Source of the DNA: Smittia aterrima
Taxonomy: Eukaryota > Arthropoda > Insecta > Diptera > Chironomidae
Assembly (NCBI GenBank): GCA_033063855.1
Contig: CP093830.1
Location: 17,236,854 to 17,300,853 of the forward strand
Direction of reading: 5' to 3'
DNA: 64,000 nt
Below are positions 37,273 through 50,100 of the stretch, piece after piece (position 1 is the first letter of the stretch; the number at the start of each line of letters is the position of its first letter). The notes under the pieces were generated by a model. It searched no databases and was not told the origin of the DNA. It worked only from the letters and a program-made list of their open reading frames with translations. A program made the position numbers and the translations under genes.

Positions 37273-40200
37273 ATGCAACGAAGCAGACATACAACTACTC
37301 CAGCTCCTGTCTCGCAGACGCCAGCTCCTCAACCACCTCCTGTGTCAATCGATTTAGAAGATCAAGAAAGAGATTGTTCCGATGAAGAAGATTTTGAACT
37401 TTTGCTTGGCTTCGATCCTGAAAATGCCAAAAATCGTTTGTATAACATGAGCAACAGCATCCGTCTCTCGATCAGGTAAATTGAAGTTTCATTTCTCGAT
37501 TTTCTTTTCTAATTAAATTTCACATTAAGCACTGAGCAGCAACGAGACTTATTCGTTGAAGTTGGAACCTTCGTGAGTCACGAGAATCCATGGAAACAAA
37601 TCAGCAAGCAATACTTGGAGGATCATTTGTCAACCGACACTTACGAAATGAAAATTCTGAAAGAGAAACTAAAAGAAATCGAAGATGAATCTCTTCTTTT
37701 GATCGGTTACATTCCACACATGTCAGATGAGACTCAAGATACTTTCATCATTTACCTTGACGAGATAACGTGCAAGGAAGCAAGTGAAATTGTTAAACGT
37801 TTGGAGGCAGTTGATCGACATAAGATTAAAAAGTCAATTGTCAAAATTCCTCGAGCGTATCAGTCGATGGGGAGTGAGAATGAAGTCGACATGTACGTGA
37901 AGACAACTCGAACCAATCTTGTCGATGTTGAACTTCAGAGCGTTTATCCAATGCGATTCACAAACTCTAAACTTGGATTCCGTTTCGCTGACGATGCTCG
38001 TGATGGTTACGCTGAGCTTGTTCCTGGAAAACGAGTTCACATCGAAAATGTTCATCGAATTATGATTGATCGATCAATTCAATCGGGACCAATGAAAGTT
38101 GTACAAGAACAGCAAACAGATCCGACTTTCCCTACAAACGCATGGTCTCAATATTATTACGACATGGAAGAGGAAAGTCTTCGAACGAATGATGCTGAGA
38201 CCGAAACAATCGCAAGCGAAAAGACAAAAGATGATGACGATGATGTCTCGACGATGTTTCGTCGTAAGAAAAGCAAAGAAGAAATGCCAGTCGAAATTGT
38301 TATCGAGGAGCCAGTTGTGTCAAAGCAAGTCGAAGAATTGCTTGAGATCTTAGAGTTCAATCAAGTTGACATGTATCGAAACGACTATCCATTCATTGCG
38401 AAGGCTGAAGTTCAAAAATATCAAACACCTTACATCGAAGAAGTTTGTTGCTTCGCTAACATTGCAAAGTGTAAAGGACGATTTGTGACTTCAATGGATT
38501 GGCACCCAGAGTTCAGTGGAGTTTGCGTTGTCTCTTACGGTTTCAATTTGAAGACGAAAATAATTCGCGATGAGATGGATGTCGACGTTGTTAAACGAAC
38601 GATTATCGAGAGAAATCCTGTTCTCGTTTGGGGCTTTGATGATCCTTTGTATCCAAAGTTAGAACTTGAAGCAATTCGCGAAATTTCTTGCATTAGCTTT
38701 TGTCCTTACAATGGCAATGTAATTGTTGGAGGAACAGTCAACGGTCAAATCATCATTTGGGATATTTCGAATCGATTGCAAAAACTTGACGTCGAAGAGA
38801 GATTGACGCCAAATCAAATCAGAAATCGATCTGAGATTCGAGAGTTCATGAATTGGAGTTTGTTAGATGACTCAAGTAAAATTGTTCAACCCGCTGCGAT
38901 CAGCAACATCGAAAAGTCTCACGACAATGCAATCACAAACATCAAATGGATAGCAACGAATTATCAATGCACATCAAAGGGTTTGCTGAAACAAGATCGT
39001 GAGCATAACACGCAATATCGACATTTTGTAACAACATCGATCGATGGAAACATTTGCTTTTGGAGTCTCGATTGGGCACCAGCAGCTGACGAAGCAGCAA
39101 AGATTGTTAAGATCGTTCACAAAGTGAATCTTCCTCCTGAGTTAAAAGAAGAATCGTCGCCTTTCAAAGCAATTGACGGAATGTTCTATCCTCACTTCAA
39201 ACTTGCACTAACTCGACCTATTCTTGGCTTTACTTTCAACGAAGGAGATTTTGAGTATGAACCGATTGAAAAGCAAATCAGCAGTGACATCACACAACGA
39301 ATTCATCATCGAATCATTCCACTCAAGAAAGAATCATTTAATCCAAAAATGGTGATAGGAAGTTCGATTGGAGATTTAATCTTATGCAGTTGGGAAGGAT
39401 CAGATTTCTCGAATGGAGCAGCTCTCGATCCCAAGACGATGGTGCAAGAAACTTTCGCTGCTATCCATGATGGTCCAATCACTGCAATTCATCGAAATCC
39501 TTTTCTGCCTGATGTCTTCATCTCTCTTGGCGGATTTATTTTCTCGCTTTGGCACGATGACTTCAAAGAGTTCCCAATTTTGTGGAGACGCCGAGAGAGT
39601 CGATTGACTGGATTCCAATGGAGCTTAGATCGTCCATCAGTTTTTTTCTTGATATGTGAGAACGGATCTTTGGAGATTTGGGATTTAATGAGCCGAATTG
39701 ATATGCCGAGTTTGAAGGAATCACTCGGAGGAAATATGTTGACAGCGGTTTTGCAACATAAGCTGAAATCGACGAAGAGACTTCTCGCGATTGCTGACTT
39801 CAACACGAATTTGAGAATTTTCATGATTCCGAATGGATTTGTTGTTAAACTTCAAGATGAGACTGACGCATTTGCTAAAATGGTCGACGATGAAGTTAAA
39901 CGAAAGAGAAATCAAGAAGTTTGGAAAGTCGAGTGGTATGAGTCGAACAAGGATATCGTCGAAGCAAAGAAACTTGCAGAAGAACAAGTCAATGAAGACG
40001 CTGAGCGAAAAGAGAAAATGCGGAAGGAGATTGAAGAAAAACGAGCAGCAATGGCTGAAGCTGAAGCTAAGAAGTAAGTTTTGTATCTCTTGAAATTATT
40101 TCAGTTTTAAAATTTTCAATTTTACAGGCGAGCGAAGAAACAAGCAAAGAAAATGGTTTACGATCTTCCAGATCGTCTTGAGAAACGTTGGAATGAGCAG

Positions 40201-40740
40201 AACTACAAACGTCTACTGAAGATCATGATGGAGAGAAAGAAAGTTGATAAGGAACTTCTCGAGAAACAAACGAAAATTCTTAAAGATCGGATGCGTTACA
40301 ACGATCAAAAGAAAGTTGCAATCAAAGAAAGTTTCTCAAGAATTGACGAAGATTTATCAACGATCAGAGCTCGTCTTATTCCTGTTGAAGAATATCAAGC
40401 CACGCGAGAAGAATTGGCAACAGAGACTGTTTGCGATATCCTCGATCGTGAGATTGATTATCATAAACTAGAAACTCAATCATTGGAGCAAATCGAGAAC
40501 CAGCCAGAGCTCATTCCAATGACACTTTCTGACATTCTCAAGCGTTGCAAATCAAATCGAGAAATCTTGAATCAAAGTGTTGGCGGTGGATCACGAGCTC
40601 GCTTCGAAAGATTCCGAATTGAACGACAGCAACAAAAGTTAAGTCGCTACAGCAGCATCAGCCAATTGCCAGGAACTCGCTCCGTCACTTTCTCAACTGA
40701 CTTAAGAGATCACGATGGAAACTACCATGACAATTATTAA
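37273..40740 (+). CDS. Axonemal inner-arm dynein intermediate chain WDR63/DNAI3
   Basis: WD-repeat intermediate chain of inner-arm dynein I1/f, acting in motile cilia and sperm or sensory axonemes. Exons 37273-37475, 37530-40073 and 40128-40740 give 1119 residues. The N-terminal third has FVEVGTFVSHENPWKQISKQ and NAWSQYYYDMEEE, typical of the WDR63 family. The WD part includes VTSMDWHPEFSGVCVVSYG, ISCISFCPYNGNVIVGGTVNGQIIIWDIS and FVTTSIDGNICFWSLDW. A long charged coiled coil follows (residues about 880-1000). It is longer than human WDR63 (about 890), mostly by this tail. An AATAAA lies at 40794. Family assignment is good; the exact orthologue name is inferred. Confidence 0.85.
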
Positions 40741-41157
40741 AATTTGAGTGAATAATTTTGTGTGAAGTGTTTTTGCTGAAAGAAAAGTTTTGAAATAAAA
40801 TCAAGAAAAATATTTTTTCACGATCTTTTTATTCAATTTTATTGCGCAGCCGATGCCACAGAGAAATCTTCAATACAATTTAGTGAATACAAAAGGAAGA
40901 TCGACGGTCAAGTGATTGGGATTAATATCAATTGAGTGTGTGACTGCAAAATGGATCGTAGCCGTTGGCACAGTGAAATTTCTACTCGAATCTCTCGTGT
41001 ACAGCGAAAAATAACTTTTTTATAAATAAATTTTCTCCGTTTGATTAACTAAGCACAAAACTTTTTATTTATTTTAAATGCAGGATTTGCATCAACAAAA
41101 TTTGACTGATTATCGTTGGAAGATGAAAGGGGATAACAGCTTTTAGTCAAACGGTGA
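40741..41157. other. Convergent 3' region between WDR63 and Gmap
   Basis: It holds the WDR63 poly(A) signal (AATAAA, 40794-40799) and a minus-strand AATAAA for Gmap (41064-41069). Confidence 0.55.
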
Positions 41158-44100
41158 TCAAGTATCGTGAAGAAGATCTTTGAGAATGGTGGAGCTACTG
41201 CGGTTGTTGTAAGGCGTTAAAAGAGAATTCTCATCGTGCAAGATTGGAACTGAAGATGGAGCATCTGTTGATTCTTGAACTGAACTTTTTCTGCTTGCAG
41301 TTGGATTAGCATCGCTCTCATGCATCGTTAGAAGATTCGTATTTACTCGTGGCTGTGATTCTTTCTCTAAGAATGCTACGAAGGCTTCAGTTAGGCTTAG
41401 ATTGTTATTTGCACTGTCGCTTGATCCTCTCGAGAACCATCCACTCAATCCTGTCCCTCCACTCCTCAAACCAATCTTCGAACACTCAGCGTCATTTAAA
41501 TTCAAAACATTTGAAATGAGCTTCAAGATTTGAGTCTTCGCAATTGCATTAGGCGCCGTGATGTATCCCATGATCAAGTTTTTAATCAGATCAATGTCAG
41601 CATTGCTTGTGTTGGCATCACTCTCTTCTAACTTTCTCTTTAACGAGTCATTTGTATTCTGATATGAAGCAACTGAAAGTGAGAATCAAGAAGAAAAGAA
41701 ATTATTAGAAAATTAAATCAACTTTATCAAAATATTGTTGATTGATTTTAAATTCACTTTCTTCTCGGCGATTCACTTCCTGATGACGATGTAGGAATGT
41801 CCTTAAATCGAGCATAACATAAGCACTGGCAATAAATAAATCGAATGCGATATTTCTTTAAAAATTCGAACCAGTACCTGATGTAATACTCAATTCACGG
41901 ACACGATCGGTAAAGCGTGTCAATCTGCAAAGCTAAAAGTTTTGACGAGGGAAAAAATAAACTTGGCGAAGCGAATAATTAACTAGAAATACACAATTAT
42001 AAGAAAACAACAATCAAGGACGACTAAACATGCAATCGGGCAACCTCAACCTGCACTGTGGGAATCGTTCATGACTTGATGTTCAATTGAATGATCATCA
42101 GAGTCTGGCAACGGCCCGTCCCACAGTTACAATTTGAGATTTCCCCAATACACGCTGCAGCTGGCGAAAATAAATAAAATTTCCTTTCGCTCGATAAATC
42201 AAAATAAAGAGAAAAGCTACAAAACTTTTTTTTAAATCAACAATCGCTTGCAAGAATAAAATGAAATGTGCAGTCAACAATCGTAAAATTTATTCGTGAA
42301 ATTATAAAATAAAATCAAGCTCTACAAGTAAAGCAAGGCAACACAGAATAAAGTTGATAATCAAAATTTAGTCAACAATATTCAAGATTACCAAGCAATA
42401 CTAAAAATTAAATGTTTGCACTTTAACAACGTTCACTCTTCACAGATAAAATCCCAAACAACAAAATTAGAAAAATAATTAAAATATTAAAACAAATTGC
42501 ATAAATTTTCGTTTTTGTAAGTTTCGTGAATTTGAAGAATTTTCCATTCTCTTTGAGTTCACCCGAAAACAAAATGCGAGTTGGTGTAGTTTTTAGTGAT
42601 AATGAGTGGAGCAATCAGAAAGTGGATATCAGTTGAAATTCTGGGGGAAATTCCAGGCTTAGCCAGCAACCCAGAATTACCAGCTGATATTGACCTTTCA
42701 ACTGCAAGTTTTTCCTTCTTTCTTCCAAGCCCAACCGCGTGCGGATAAGGAAGAAAGCGATTTGCGCTTTACGCGGTGCGATTTATGAAGTATTGGCGAG
42801 GATTTCCGGTGGTTAATGAGAAAATGATTCCTCTGTCACTTTAAAGTCCTTTTCTTTGTTAAATTCTTCATGAAAAGAAATTGTTCCACACGAAAAAAAA
42901 ATATAAAACAGAAGCCAAGTGCACATCTTCGTGTCTCAAAGCCAAATAAAATTCATCATTCATTTTTTGTTTTCTCCTCTAGGATCGATGAGTGAGTCGA
43001 GTATGGAATGCTGAATGTTAATCATCATAAAAACCCAAGACAAAACCACAAAACACAATAAAAGAAACACATGCGAGTTGAGGAATGAAGAGAAGGCGAT
43101 TGTGGTGCATTTATGGAACAACAATTGTGATGATGAAGCGTCGTTGTTGTGAGCTCAGAAAAGAAAGAGAGACGACTCTGTAGATATTTGTTTAGGACCG
43201 GGAGTTGGATCGCTTTTACAGCGAGCTCTTTTTAAAACATTTGTGTAATTATTAACATCAATAAACCACGTGTTTGTCTTTTACATTTCGAAGTGAGTTC
43301 ATTCACGACGAAGCGTCGCTATCGCCGAGAAATCAACGACCTAAATGATCGTGGAATTATTACTCTCATTACGGATAGCGGACAGAGGAGCAGCAGCGAA
43401 AAATTCCAATGAATCATTTGACAAAATGCGCGTAAAACGTTATCTCTCGCTCTCGGGTCTTTATGAGATTCTTTATCGTCAACGAGCGGAATGTTTTTTC
43501 CATACAAACATCAAAGGTGTTTAATTGTTCAAACACCTCGACGAAAGATCTACGTGAGTGTGTTGTCGACTTTTTGTTATCACGGACAGAAGAATGAAAT
43601 GAATGATGAAGTAAAATGGCCGAGACAGGAAGTTAGATAAAGTTTACAGAACCCCGGAAAGTAAAAAATGTTACAAAAGAACTTACTTTCGTTGTTTAAA
43701 CGTTCAATGGCTTGTTGATTGAGTTCCAACTGATCTGAGAGACGCGCGGCTGCCATCAAACCATTTTTAGCTTCTTGAAGTTGCTGTTGGAGTTGGGAAA
43801 TATCATTACACAGCTTTGATTGCTGTTGCTTTTCTTTTTCAAGTTCCTTTTGAATTGAAGACGTTCGGAGTTCGATGTCACGCTCTTTGTCTGTGAAATT
43901 AAAGAAAATAAAAAATTTGTTTTCACGAGATTAAAAGTTTGCTCTCACCTCTTTGGAAAATCTCGAGAGCAACTTGAAGATTTGTCAACGCCGCTTGATT
44001 CTTGTTGTCAATGTCTTCGGCGGCGCTCAATTTCATAAGAAGATCATCGCGTTGCTGAGTTAGAAGGTTGTATTGGCTTTGAAGCGTCTCTGCCTGTTGA

Positions 44101-47100
44101 TTTGCACGAATGTTTGCTGATGTGTAAGCTGTTGCTGATTGCTTAGCCTCCGCTTCGATTGACATCAATTTATTCTTGTAATCTTCTACTTGCTTCTGCA
44201 AGCTAACCTGTTCGAAAGTGTAAGCATCAGCCACTTCCAATAAATGCTGTCGAAGTCTCTCGATATCCTTGTTGAGTGTGTTGTTCATCTCAACCGCATC
44301 ATTCTTCTCTTGCTGTAAGTGTCGAAGGCTGTTCTGTTCTTGAAGAAGATTCTGAGCCAGAAGATCGCATTTCTCGCGAAGGAAGTTTAGTTGGTCGTTG
44401 AGTTGTTGAACTGACTCTGTGTGGCTGTTTTCAGTTTTTTGCGCTTCTTGTTGGAGAAGTTGATTGAGACGAACAATCTCGCTGTGATATTGCACATTTT
44501 CGTTATGTTTAGTAGTCACGAGTCCGATCAAATTTTCCTTTTCCTTATTCAAAGCTAACAACGACTCTTCAAGTGATAAAATCTTCGCGGACAACTCATC
44601 AGTTGTGTTCGTTTCAAGAAGTTTCTTCTGTAAATCATGAACCATTTCGTTAGATTTTTTTAAGCTTTCGAGGTTCGCATCGTTCGCTTTCACAAGCTCA
44701 TCGCATCGATTTTGAAGAAGATTCTTTTCATTCTGCGATGACTTCAAAGCTTCCTCGTTCTGATTAAGTTGCGCGATCAACTCCAATTTTGCTTTTTCAA
44801 TTTCATTCAGTTCAACTTTTACATTTTTCAGTCTCTCCAGTTCCGACAAAGCTTCCGTCAATTGGTAATCCTTCTCAGTCAGCAGTTTTTCATTCTCCTG
44901 AACAGCAAGATTCTGTGTCGCTGATATGTCATTCATCTGCACCTCGGTCACTTTCTCCATTGCTTTATGCTCTTCGAGAAGATCTGCGTGTTTGCTTTGA
45001 AGTTCCTTCAAGTTTGCCATCAGTTCAACTTCGCGATCCTTGTAAACCTTCAACTCCTTCAGAAGAATGTTTCGTTCTTCCTCTGTCTTCAACTCATTCA
45101 ACTCGAACAGATAATTACTCTTCTCGTTCTCCAAGTTTTCGATTTCTTCTTGATAGATTTTACAACGAGAAACGTTCTCGGCAAGTTGATTCTTCAGCAA
45201 CTGAACTTCATCTAAATACTCGCTTCGTTCGACTTCTGTCGCATGCAACTTCGAACGGATGGAATGGAATTCATCTTCGAGACTTTGATTGAGGCTGTTG
45301 GAGTCTTCCAGTTGCCTCTCAAGCACCACAATGTTCTCCTCGTCGTCATTCTCCATGATTGTTTCTAATTTACCGCCACCTTTGAGACACTCAATGTCCG
45401 CAATCAAATTATTGTTGCTCTTCAACAATTCTGTACATTCAATCTCGTAGTTGACCAACTCACTCTTCATCGATTCACGCTCGTCTGCATGTTTTGCTAA
45501 CTCATCTTTAATCAGCTTGTTCTCATCAATCAGCTTTGACATTTCGAAATCCATTTCGCGAATTCGAGCGGATGTTGACGTCAGCCATTTCGTAAATGTG
45601 TCAATGAATTGATCCTCGTTCTCGAATGTTTCATTGAGCTTGAAGCTTGTATTGATGAGTGAATTTATCTTACTTAAGCACTCATCGCTCTTCAATATCG
45701 TCACTGGCGCTTCTTCGTTTTCTGCCGCTTTCAGTTCAGCAATTTCGGATTCGAGCTTTAAGTTTGTTTCCGAAAGCTCTTCCATTTGCAACTCATAGCT
45801 TTTTGTAATTGTCGTCAACTCACTATGGCTCAGAACTTGTTGGTCAAGCTTAGACTGTAATGCTTCTTTCTCGGCTCCAATTGCGTTGATTGCTTCGTTG
45901 TGACTCTTCACAAGTTCCGCGTTCTGTTGTTGAAAAAGTTTTATCTCCTCGTGCGCAGCTGCGAGCTTATCTTGCAACCCACGCTTCGCATCAAGAACAT
46001 TTTCGATCGCAACCTGCTGCTGTTTATCCAACTCTTCGATGTTTCTGTTCAACTCTTGGTTCTCCGCTGAAGAAATCTTCAGCTTTTCATTCAACTCAGC
46101 GTTTTCAGCGCCAACAACTTTTAATCTAGCATCACGATCGACAATCTGTCGTCGCAATCGTTCCATCAACTCATGATCGTTTGAGTCAAGCGGTATCGTT
46201 GTCAAATCAATTTCAGCTTCTTCGTACGGCGAGCCATTGCTGTCCTTCTTTGAAGATGTCGATGACGTCTCTGGCTCCCAAAACCAACTGTCATTTTGCT
46301 GCTGCTGCTGTTGTTGCAAATTCGCGTTTGTTGTCTCGATCAACTGCAAATGAGAGGAGGAAAAAAAGTTGTGTAATAATAACTTTAACCTGTTGACATT
46401 GTTCAGCATTGCATGAAAGTCATGATAGGTTTCAACATATTTAACTCAGCGGACGTTTGCAATATTCATTGACGACAATAAAACATTTCGAGTGTCATTA
46501 TAACATTATTAACTTTAAAAGTTTTGTTATCATTTACTTGAAATTACTTTTTCGTTCATGAAAAGTTGAGCAATTTGAGGTCTCTTTGAAATTGCGACTC
46601 TATAACCTGAAGCGACTCGCATTTACTTTATCAGCGTGAATAATTTGAATTTTCTTCTTTACCGAAATGCACAAACTTGAATGCAATTAAAATTGAAAAA
46701 GTTCCACGGTTCACGATTTATTTCGAGCACGACACACTAAGACATGCGGGCGCTTTATCATTTTAAACGCTTAAATTGTTTTAATTATCTATTCGTAGGT
46801 GAAGCGACGAAGGAAGTTTCTTTTTTTTATCGAATTTCCAACTCGCAATATTTAAATGAAAGTTATTTAATAAATAAGATAAAAACACGAGACAGTCGTG
46901 AAGAATTCCAAAGGAATATTTACCTCGTTTCACAAACTCTTAAACACACACAGAAATATCTTTGAGGAACAAACAAGAAAGAATCCGAGCCACTTGTTCA
47001 AATGAGACTTCACTCCAACTATTTAGCAGATCCGATCCTCGTAACGACTCAACTCAAACTGATCGCTAACATTCACAAAACTATTAGATTCTCTCCCCAC

Positions 47101-50100
47101 TCGACTCGAGATTGTTTTATTTAGTTTTGAATTTCATTCGTTCTTATCGCTTAAAGTATTCCGAACACATTCACACAGCTCAGAACAAACAATTAACGTG
47201 AAGAAATATTAAAACATTTTAGTGTGTCGTACAGGTATCGAGGAAAAAAGCAGAAAAAGCGACTAAAATTTTTGTTACCGGCATTTGCTTTTTTTTTTCG
47301 ACGAAGTGCTCGATCTAATGTTTGCTTAATGATAAGTGTCGGTGTGCGGGAAGCGAGAGTGAGAACGTTTGCGACATGAAATTAATTTCCCTCTAACTCA
47401 AACTTCGTCGGCAGATGTTCAAGGAAAACTTAGAAAACGGAAAAAAGTTTTTCTCAACCAGCATTTGAATCTTTTGTTTATTCATTCGTCCATCGAATCA
47501 TTTCTAATCAGCATGCGAAAAATCGCACGGAAAGCGAACACTTAGCGGAATGATTACAAGGCAACAAAAAAATGAAAAAAATCATAGAAACGCCATGCAC
47601 CAGTAAATTGTAATTTGTCATGGAAATATGGCGCTCGTATTGTGTTTACTGCCCGTTTATGGCGGTGGAACCTGAAATGATGTCAAACCCTTTATCGCTT
47701 TGTGAATGAATGCGAGCCGCAAGTGCAATCTATGTTAAGCTTGAAACTAATAATAATTTTCATACGTGGAAAAAAGCACAAATCTTTCGCTAAAATCAAC
47801 AACAATGAGAAGTTTTAATGATTTTTCCTCTTTATGGGCGATTACGTAACGAGCTTGAAAGCATTGCGACTTTATGATGCTTCAGCCATCGTCAATAGAA
47901 ATCTGAACCGTTGAACAATTGCTCGCTGCACTCTGTTGCATTAATGCATTCGCTGCTCTAAGTCTCCATGCATGACAATTCGAAAAAAATTGATTTTGAT
48001 AAAGAAAAAAAAATGAAGTTTTACTGTTATTTCCACGGCCATGACGGATGATTTTTTATTTTCGAAATTGTTGACGGAAAATGTTAAATAATGAACGACA
48101 AACATGAAAAATCTCTCTGTCGCAACTTTGCGATTCGAGGTCATCAGATTTTTTTTCAACACATTTCATAATTAGCGTTTGTCGTATCATCGGAAGTCGG
48201 TTATCTCCTTGTGCATTAAACTATGAAAAAATAATTTTTCTGACTAACGTTCGCACCGCCACCGGTGAATTACATAAAAATAATTCTAGAAATGCCTTCA
48301 AACGGAAAAAACTATCATCATTTGGACACGTTTTTTGTTTAATCTCTCGGAAAATTGTGTTTATTAGCGAATCGTTCATGCTTTTTTCTCTCCAATCGTA
48401 AAACAACACGAGGACGACTTTTTATTTCTATTGCTTCGTGTAACGTGCAGCTCGTTTATGGGTCGAAAACAGAACGGAAAATTGCTCTGGAAACATTTCC
48501 TGCTGAAGATTATCTTGATCTTGAAAATATCTAATTGACAAATCACGAAATAAATTTCAAAATTTATTGAAAAACTCGTCAAGCGATTGATCATTGGACT
48601 GTCGCAAGTAAAATAAATATTAAACAAGAGAGCAAAGTGACTGCACTCGCATGAATCAATGCATGTAATTGTTGTTAGCTGACTTGCTAAATGTGCTTAT
48701 TAATTTCGACAATGAAATAATAATTTCAGTGCTGGGAAGTAGTCAAAGAGGGAGAGAGAGATAAAACAAACAAGAAAAGTTTATTTTTATGGGACAAGAT
48801 ACTTGAACTTATAAAGACAAAAGCATTGTCGATCACGCTAAAGCAATTTGTTCACGCAATTCTTACAACTTCTTTTTGAAGAATGAAAAAATGTAAATAA
48901 AGAAACAGAAAAACTTAACTCACAGACATTGCTCGAGCACCGAAAAATAAAATAAAAACGTCAAGACTTGCAAAACTCTCTGATTTCAGCTTCGCTGCTT
49001 ATTTTCAAAGCGAAAAAAAAAAAAACTTCTCTAATAATCGTGACCGAGAACACATCAAATTGACACAAAAAGCGAAACATTGTGCATTGAAGAATTTATG
49101 TGACGTTTTGTGGTTTGAATTTCGAGACATTCTGCGCTCGACTCATTCACCACATCAGCAAGTTTGTCTTGAATTAGTTTTCATGTAACAGAAAATCTTT
49201 ATTTATTCGCCGAGAGATGTGAGCGAATTTTATTAGCACTAAGATTTGGAGGTCGCCGAAAACCGCGTATTAGCAAGGGCCGCGACTTTAATGAACACCT
49301 AACAGCAAGCGAAGCATCAAGGTGTTCTCTTGTTAACATGAATCTCAATTTCTTATGAGTAATGAACGTTTGCTTCCTTCTAAGTGCTTAAATCAACAGT
49401 TTTCAATGCTAGGAGAGCTGAACGTGCAAGTTATGTAAGACTGGCGGCAGCCGATGCAACTGGAAAACACTTTAGACAGCAATTACTTTGAACATGTTGA
49501 ATTTCACAAATCAATATTAACAGAAATATATTTCTAAGCTCGTTTGAAGCAAAATCATCGATGGAGGTAGCGCACAGAGCGAGCACATTTTGACTTTCAT
49601 AGAAACTAGACCAAAAATTCGGTTTGATCTTGAAAATCGCTTCACTCTTCATTTCCCATTCGATTATTTTAATTTCTACTTCGTTTACATTTTCCCGATC
49701 GATTTTAAAAGTCAAATGTACATTGGAATATATTTGAGGCCAGACGGGTGTTCGAGGAATCAGTGGAAAAGACACTCATCAATTAATTTGTCTCATCTTC
49801 TTTCTCTCTCTCGCTCTTTCAATCACAAGACATTGAAAATGATTCACAGTTGCTACCGAAGCAATCTGCTCTGATCGAGTCGCAGTCGTCATGCGTGCTA
49901 ACTATCGTTTCAAACGTTTTTTACTCACGTCAGCAAAATATTCATCGACCAGCCAGAAATCAGAAGCTATCGCTGAACTTCGTTAGAAAAAAACTCAAAA
50001 AAAAGTTGCAAACTGTGCAACTTCAAATCTAAACTGAGACTGACTGTGAGGATTTTATTTTCTGCCATCGAATCACATGCAAAGTAAAACGTTTCGTTTT

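Noticed and set aside
42423..42614. Minus-strand 63-codon frame with a transmembrane-like segment in the Gmap intron
   Set aside because: AT-rich sequence gives hydrophobic frames by chance; no supporting signals.
44789..45292. Plus-strand 167-codon frame opposite Gmap
   Set aside because: Antisense shadow of the coiled-coil exon, rich in L/S/F as expected from reversed E/K/Q codons.
49431..49775. Minus-strand 114-codon frame inside the large Gmap intron
   Set aside because: Has no ATG at its start and no family resemblance.
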